Source: Oscillospiraceae bacterium (GTDB lineage: Bacteria > Bacillota > Clostridia > Oscillospirales > Oscillospiraceae). From it: DNA of 33,934 nt. Below the pieces are notes generated by a model. The model saw only the letters and a program-made list of their open reading frames with translations. It made no database searches and was not told where the DNA came from. The DNA lies in contig JAFSET010000060.1 of NCBI GenBank assembly GCA_017435615.1, positions 1 to 33,934 of the forward strand. Reading direction: 5' to 3'. A program made the translations under genes and the position numbers. Below are positions 31,476-33,934 of the stretch, piece after piece. Within the stretch, counting starts at the first letter, position 1. Each line of letters starts with the position of its first letter.

Positions 31476-33017
31476 TCAGATCTTGTACTCCAGATCTTCG
31501 TCAGCCAGGGTGATCTTGTCGCCGTTCTTCAGGGCGATCTCCTGACGGGGCATAGCCTTGACGCCGTTGACGAAGGTGCCGTTGGCAGCGCCCATGTCGG
31601 TCAGGTAGGTAACACCGTTGCGGACCTCCAGCTTCACGTGGGTACGGCTGATGGAGGAGTTGTCGCTGATGCAGTAGTTGACGCTCTTGCGCTCACGGCC
31701 GATGACGAACTGCTCGGCGCTGATCTTGATGACCTCGCCGTTACGCTTACGGGTCAGTGTACCGCCGTTGACGTTCTTGGACAGCACGGTGGTCTCACCG
31801 GCACCCTGGTTCAGCACGGTAGTCTCACCGGCGCCGGAGATGGGAGCGGTGGGAGCCTGAGGAGCGGGAGGCACGAAGCCGCCGGGCACAGGTGCGGAAA
31901 CAGGACGGGGAGGCATGCTGCTCACTGCGGGAGGAACAGTTTCCTTGCTGCCCTTGGAAACGACCACGATCACAACTACGACCACGATCACAACAACAAC
32001 AGCAACAGCAATGATGATGATCAGGCCGATGTTGGGGCCGGCGGTAGGAGCAGGCTGCTGCACAGGAACGGTGGGCAGGGGATCGGTTGCGGGAGCCTCA
32101 GTTGCAGGAGCCTCAGTTGCAGGAGCTTCGGTAGCAGGAGCTTCGGTTGCGGGAGCTTCGGTGGCAGGAGCCTCGGTGGTCTCAGGTGCAGAAGGAGCAT
32201 CGCTGGCCTTCTCGTAAACCACGCCCAGAGCATCCAGAACTTCGGTGACCTGGTCGATGGCCACAGCATAGTAGAAATCAGTGGGCATATCGCCGCCGCT
32301 GTTCCAAACAGCCTGGGAAATACCGATAACGTTGCCGTTCTCGTCGATCATGGGACCGCCGGAGTTGCCGTTGTCCAGGTCGCAGCTTGTCATAATGTAG
32401 TTGGTGTTGGCACCGGAGTGGGCGTTGACACCGATGGAGATCTTGTTGACCACACCGCTGGTGATGGTGGCATCATCGCTGGTGTAGGTGTTGTAGCTCT
32501 GCTGCAGAGCAGGCAGGGTGGGGAAGCCGATAGCGTAAACCGTCTCGGTCTGCTCAACAGTGCTGCTGGAACGGATCTTCAGAGGGCTGCGGCCCTGCAG
32601 GCTGTTGGAAAGACGCATGACAGCAAAGTCCATCTCAAAGCTTTCGGTGAAGATGGAAGCGGGGATGGTCACGTCACGGGAAACGGTGACAGACCAGGAC
32701 AGACGGTTGCGGACCTCCGCAACGCTCTTGCCGACCTCAAGGGCCAGGGCATCGATCTCCGCGTCAGACAGGCTGACACAGTGATGGCAGGTGATCAGGG
32801 TGTTGTCGTTGACCAGGAAGCCGGTGCCGCCGTTAACGGTACGGGTCACGTTCTCATCCTTGTAGATCATGTTGACCTGCAGGACGCCGGATCTGGCATC
32901 GTTAACTTCCTTGTTTGCAGCCAGGGCTCCCATAGGCAGCAGGCAGCATGCCAGCAGACATACGACCATAGCCACAGTCAGAACTCTCGCCAGGTTGGTT
33001 CTTGTGGTGTTCTTCAT
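31476..33017 (-). CDS. Trypsin-like (HtrA-type) protease with TM helix and cytosolic FHA domain
   Basis: The 513-residue protein starts with a signal peptide (1-33, ALA). A chymotrypsin-fold protease domain (about 40-265) has H79 (TCHHC), D130 (EMDFAVM) and S219 (GNSGGP), so the triad is intact. A spacer of six TEAPA units (281-310) leads to a Val/Ile-rich TM helix (about 330-354) with a basic residue after it, which places the remainder in the cytosol. Two ETTVL motifs (398-402, 408-412) come just before a canonical FHA domain (about 430-505; GR 440-441, SISRTH 455-460, NGTFVNG 479-485). ETTxV directly before FHA is the GarA/OdhI arrangement, in which phosphorylation causes self-docking. It lacks a PDZ domain. 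The ribosome site AGGAGAG precedes ATG 33017. It is first in the cluster. Confidence 0.92.
   Translation of the reverse strand: MKNTTRTNLARVLTVAMVVCLLACCLLPMGALAANKEVNDARSGVLQVNMIYKDENVTRTVNGGTGFLVNDNTLITCHHCVSLSDAEIDALALEVGKSVAEVRNRLSWSVTVSRDVTIPASIFTESFEMDFAVMRLSNSLQGRSPLKIRSSSTVEQTETVYAIGFPTLPALQQSYNTYTSDDATITSGVVNKISIGVNAHSGANTNYIMTSCDLDNGNSGGPMIDENGNVIGISQAVWNSGGDMPTDFYYAVAIDQVTEVLDALGVVYEKASDAPSAPETTEAPATEAPATEAPATEAPATEAPATEAPATDPLPTVPVQQPAPTAGPNIGLIIIIAVAVVVVIVVVVVIVVVSKGSKETVPPAVSSMPPRPVSAPVPGGFVPPAPQAPTAPISGAGETTVLNQGAGETTVLSKNVNGGTLTRKRNGEVIKISAEQFVIGRERKSVNYCISDNSSISRTHVKLEVRNGVTYLTDMGAANGTFVNGVKAMPRQEIALKNGDKITLADEDLEYKI
32088..32177 (-). repeat. 15-bp tandem repeat encoding TEAPA x6
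   Basis: Six in-frame 15-bp units encode the pentapeptide TEAPA in the extracellular spacer of the protease gene. The units differ at wobble positions, so the repeat is somewhat old. It is a flexible, wall-crossing type of linker and likely to vary in length between strains. Confidence 0.85.
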
Positions 33018-33208
33018 TTTGCTCTCTCCTGTCTAAAATTAATGATTGACCATCTCATTGGATGTGTCATTTATATATATCAAAGATCTGGTGATCTATT
33101 GATACCGCAAGGGGATCCGTCACGCCCGGTGCCGTGTTTACCCAAGGCCATTTCTGCCGCATGCACAGGAATTGGCGGTGCGTGGATGACAATAGGTCAT
33201 TATGGTGG

Positions 33209-33249
33209 AGTCTTCGCCGTAGGCGAAGACTGGGGGGGTACCCCCCCAG
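33209..33249. repeat. Two abutting perfect palindromes in the 5' leader
   Basis: AGTCTTCGCC-GTA-GGCGAAGACT (33209-33231) is a perfect 10-bp stem with a 3-nt loop. It shares its last two bases with a 20-bp perfect palindrome at 33230-33249 made of seven G, TA and seven C flanked by CT/AG. An A5T7 run follows (33252-33263). They lie in the roughly 340-nt transcribed leader between the putative promoter near 33365 and ATG 33017. They may be a repeat insertion or an attenuator. The rest of 33018-33360 holds no gene I can support. Confidence 0.55.
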
Positions 33250-33362
33250 ACAAAAATTTTTTTGCCGGTCCCCTCATTGGTAAGGGGAAAGGGTCGTACC
33301 TCTTATTATTAATGTATACGGGCAGTATAAGGATCGCCTGGTTTGGGTTGCCTTGTGTCCAT

Positions 33363-33430
33363 ACCATAGCATAGAATTGTTGATTTGTGTCGATTTTACG
33401 ACAAACAGCACTTTTTACAGGACAAACGAC
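33363..33430 (-). promoter_or_regulatory. Putative promoter with LytTR-type tandem operator for the signalling block
   Basis: GACAAAC occurs at 33400-33406 and 33421-33427, 21 bp apart, in the same 31-bp layout as the operator at 4495-4525. Downstream on the minus strand are -10-like boxes TATGCT (33373-33368) and TATGGT (33368-33363). The latter lies 31 nt from the operator, against 32 nt at the substrate promoter. No good -35 is visible (best TCGACA, 19-nt spacer), which suits an activator-dependent promoter. It would drive the protease gene (start 33017) and the genes after it. Confidence 0.5.
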
Positions 33431-33770
33431 CGAAAAACCGGTATTACGCTTATTTTTACGAAAAAACACGTCCGCGCCGCAACAGGCATACTTACACTTA
33501 TACCTATTCTACTATACATATTTTTACATATGGATTATAGCGGCAAGGTCCGCAAAAATCAAGAGTAATTCGACAAAAAATATCGATAAGCGAAAATTTT
33601 TTTCGCCGCAAAACACCCCAAAGGGAAAAAACGCAAAAACATAAGGCCGGACAACGGTTTTCCAACGACCCTGGATGAGTATATGTGCTTCTTTTGTCCA
33701 TCATGCCCCCACAGGCAATTCCTGAAATTCCGATTTATCGAGCTGTTCGAATTTTGCAAAAACCTACCGA
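33431..33770. other. AT-rich non-coding region
   Basis: No open frame with a credible ribosome site or protein family was found. One AT-rich stem, GCGAAAA-TTT-TTTTCGC (33590-33606), is present and could be a weak terminator for a gene entering from the right. Otherwise I see nothing here. Confidence 0.6.
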
Positions 33771-33773
33771 TGT

Positions 33774-33812
33774 GTCATTGCGAGCCAGTGCTCACACTGG
33801 CGTGGCAATCTC
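33774..33812. repeat. REP-like palindromic repeat (GTCATTGCGAG...GGCAATCTC)
   Basis: Inner arms GCCAGTG/CACTGGC (33784-33790, 33795-33801) and outer arms ATTGC/GCAAT (33777-33781, 33805-33809) form a two-part hairpin. The window ends in GAGATTGCC (33926-33934), the exact reverse complement of this element's end, so a second, inverted copy begins there. Paired inverted copies about 115 bp apart are typical of REP-type dispersed repeats. It marks the upstream edge of the locus. Confidence 0.7.
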
Positions 33813-33934
33813 AAAATGCAAGGCGATGTATTGTGCATCCTAAAGGACCCGTGCCAGCCAAAAAATATTTATTATTTAAGGTTCCCAATATCCTTTGGTA
33901 ATCTGAATGAATAAAGTTCCCCTTTGAGATTGCC

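Noticed and set aside
33200-33469. Minus-strand 89-codon frame in the upstream region
   Set aside because: It runs across the putative operator and the G7/C7 palindrome, has no ribosome site and matches no family; it is more likely leader DNA.

Overview
The window looks like a chromosomal stretch of a Gram-positive member of the Bacillota, most likely a gut-type Clostridia (Oscillospirales-like). I infer this from the type VII secretion (T7SS) gene families, moderate-to-high GC, strong AGGAGG ribosome sites, and the palindromic intergenic repeats at both ends. The taxonomic call is an inference and no marker gene is present. Every supported gene lies on the minus strand, so transcription runs from high to low coordinates. 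The cluster is bounded by repeat-rich non-coding DNA at about 33.02-33.93 kb and 1-0.39 kb.

The genes form one divergent T7SS locus joined to a Ser/Thr phosphosignalling system. In order of transcription the first block is signalling: a membrane-spanning trypsin-like protease with a cytosolic FHA domain (33017-31476), a PP2C phosphatase (31379-30612), two paralogous Ser/Thr kinases (30591-29272, 29249-27501), and a membrane protein carrying five ET(S/T)VL-like motifs that resemble FHA-docking phosphosites (27501-26878). A 3,359-residue secreted, membrane-anchored Ig-repeat protein follows (26824-16745). Next come a third, atypical kinase (HAD and DFN in place of HRD and DFG), a 39-residue membrane protein found from its ribosome site, a zinc-ribbon membrane protein, a YfaP-domain membrane protein and a degenerate FHA protein.

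The secretion core follows: a pseudokinase-like/FHA protein that may replace EssB/YukC, an EssC-type FHA/FtsK ATPase (1,647 aa), a LytTR regulator, an uncharacterised protein with faint EspG resemblance, and a YukD/EsaB ubiquitin-like protein. Several of these overlap by ATGA or GTGA junctions. A separate promoter at about 4.46-4.49 kb then drives the substrate block: a truncated LXG-like head protein, five WXG100 proteins, an LXG effector with a hydrophobic pore-like C-terminus, a DUF4176-like protein and a two-TM candidate immunity protein. An intrinsic terminator at 303-341 closes it. EsaA and EssA were not found.

The most striking regulatory observation is a 31-bp element made of two identical 7-bp half-sites exactly 21 bp apart. 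It occurs upstream of both the substrate promoter (4495-4525) and the promoter region of the signalling block (33400-33430). Two-turn spacing is what LytTR-family regulators bind, and a LytTR protein is encoded inside the locus. The working model is a LytTR-controlled T7SS regulon whose machinery is tuned by kinases, a phosphatase and FHA readers acting on TxVL phosphosites.
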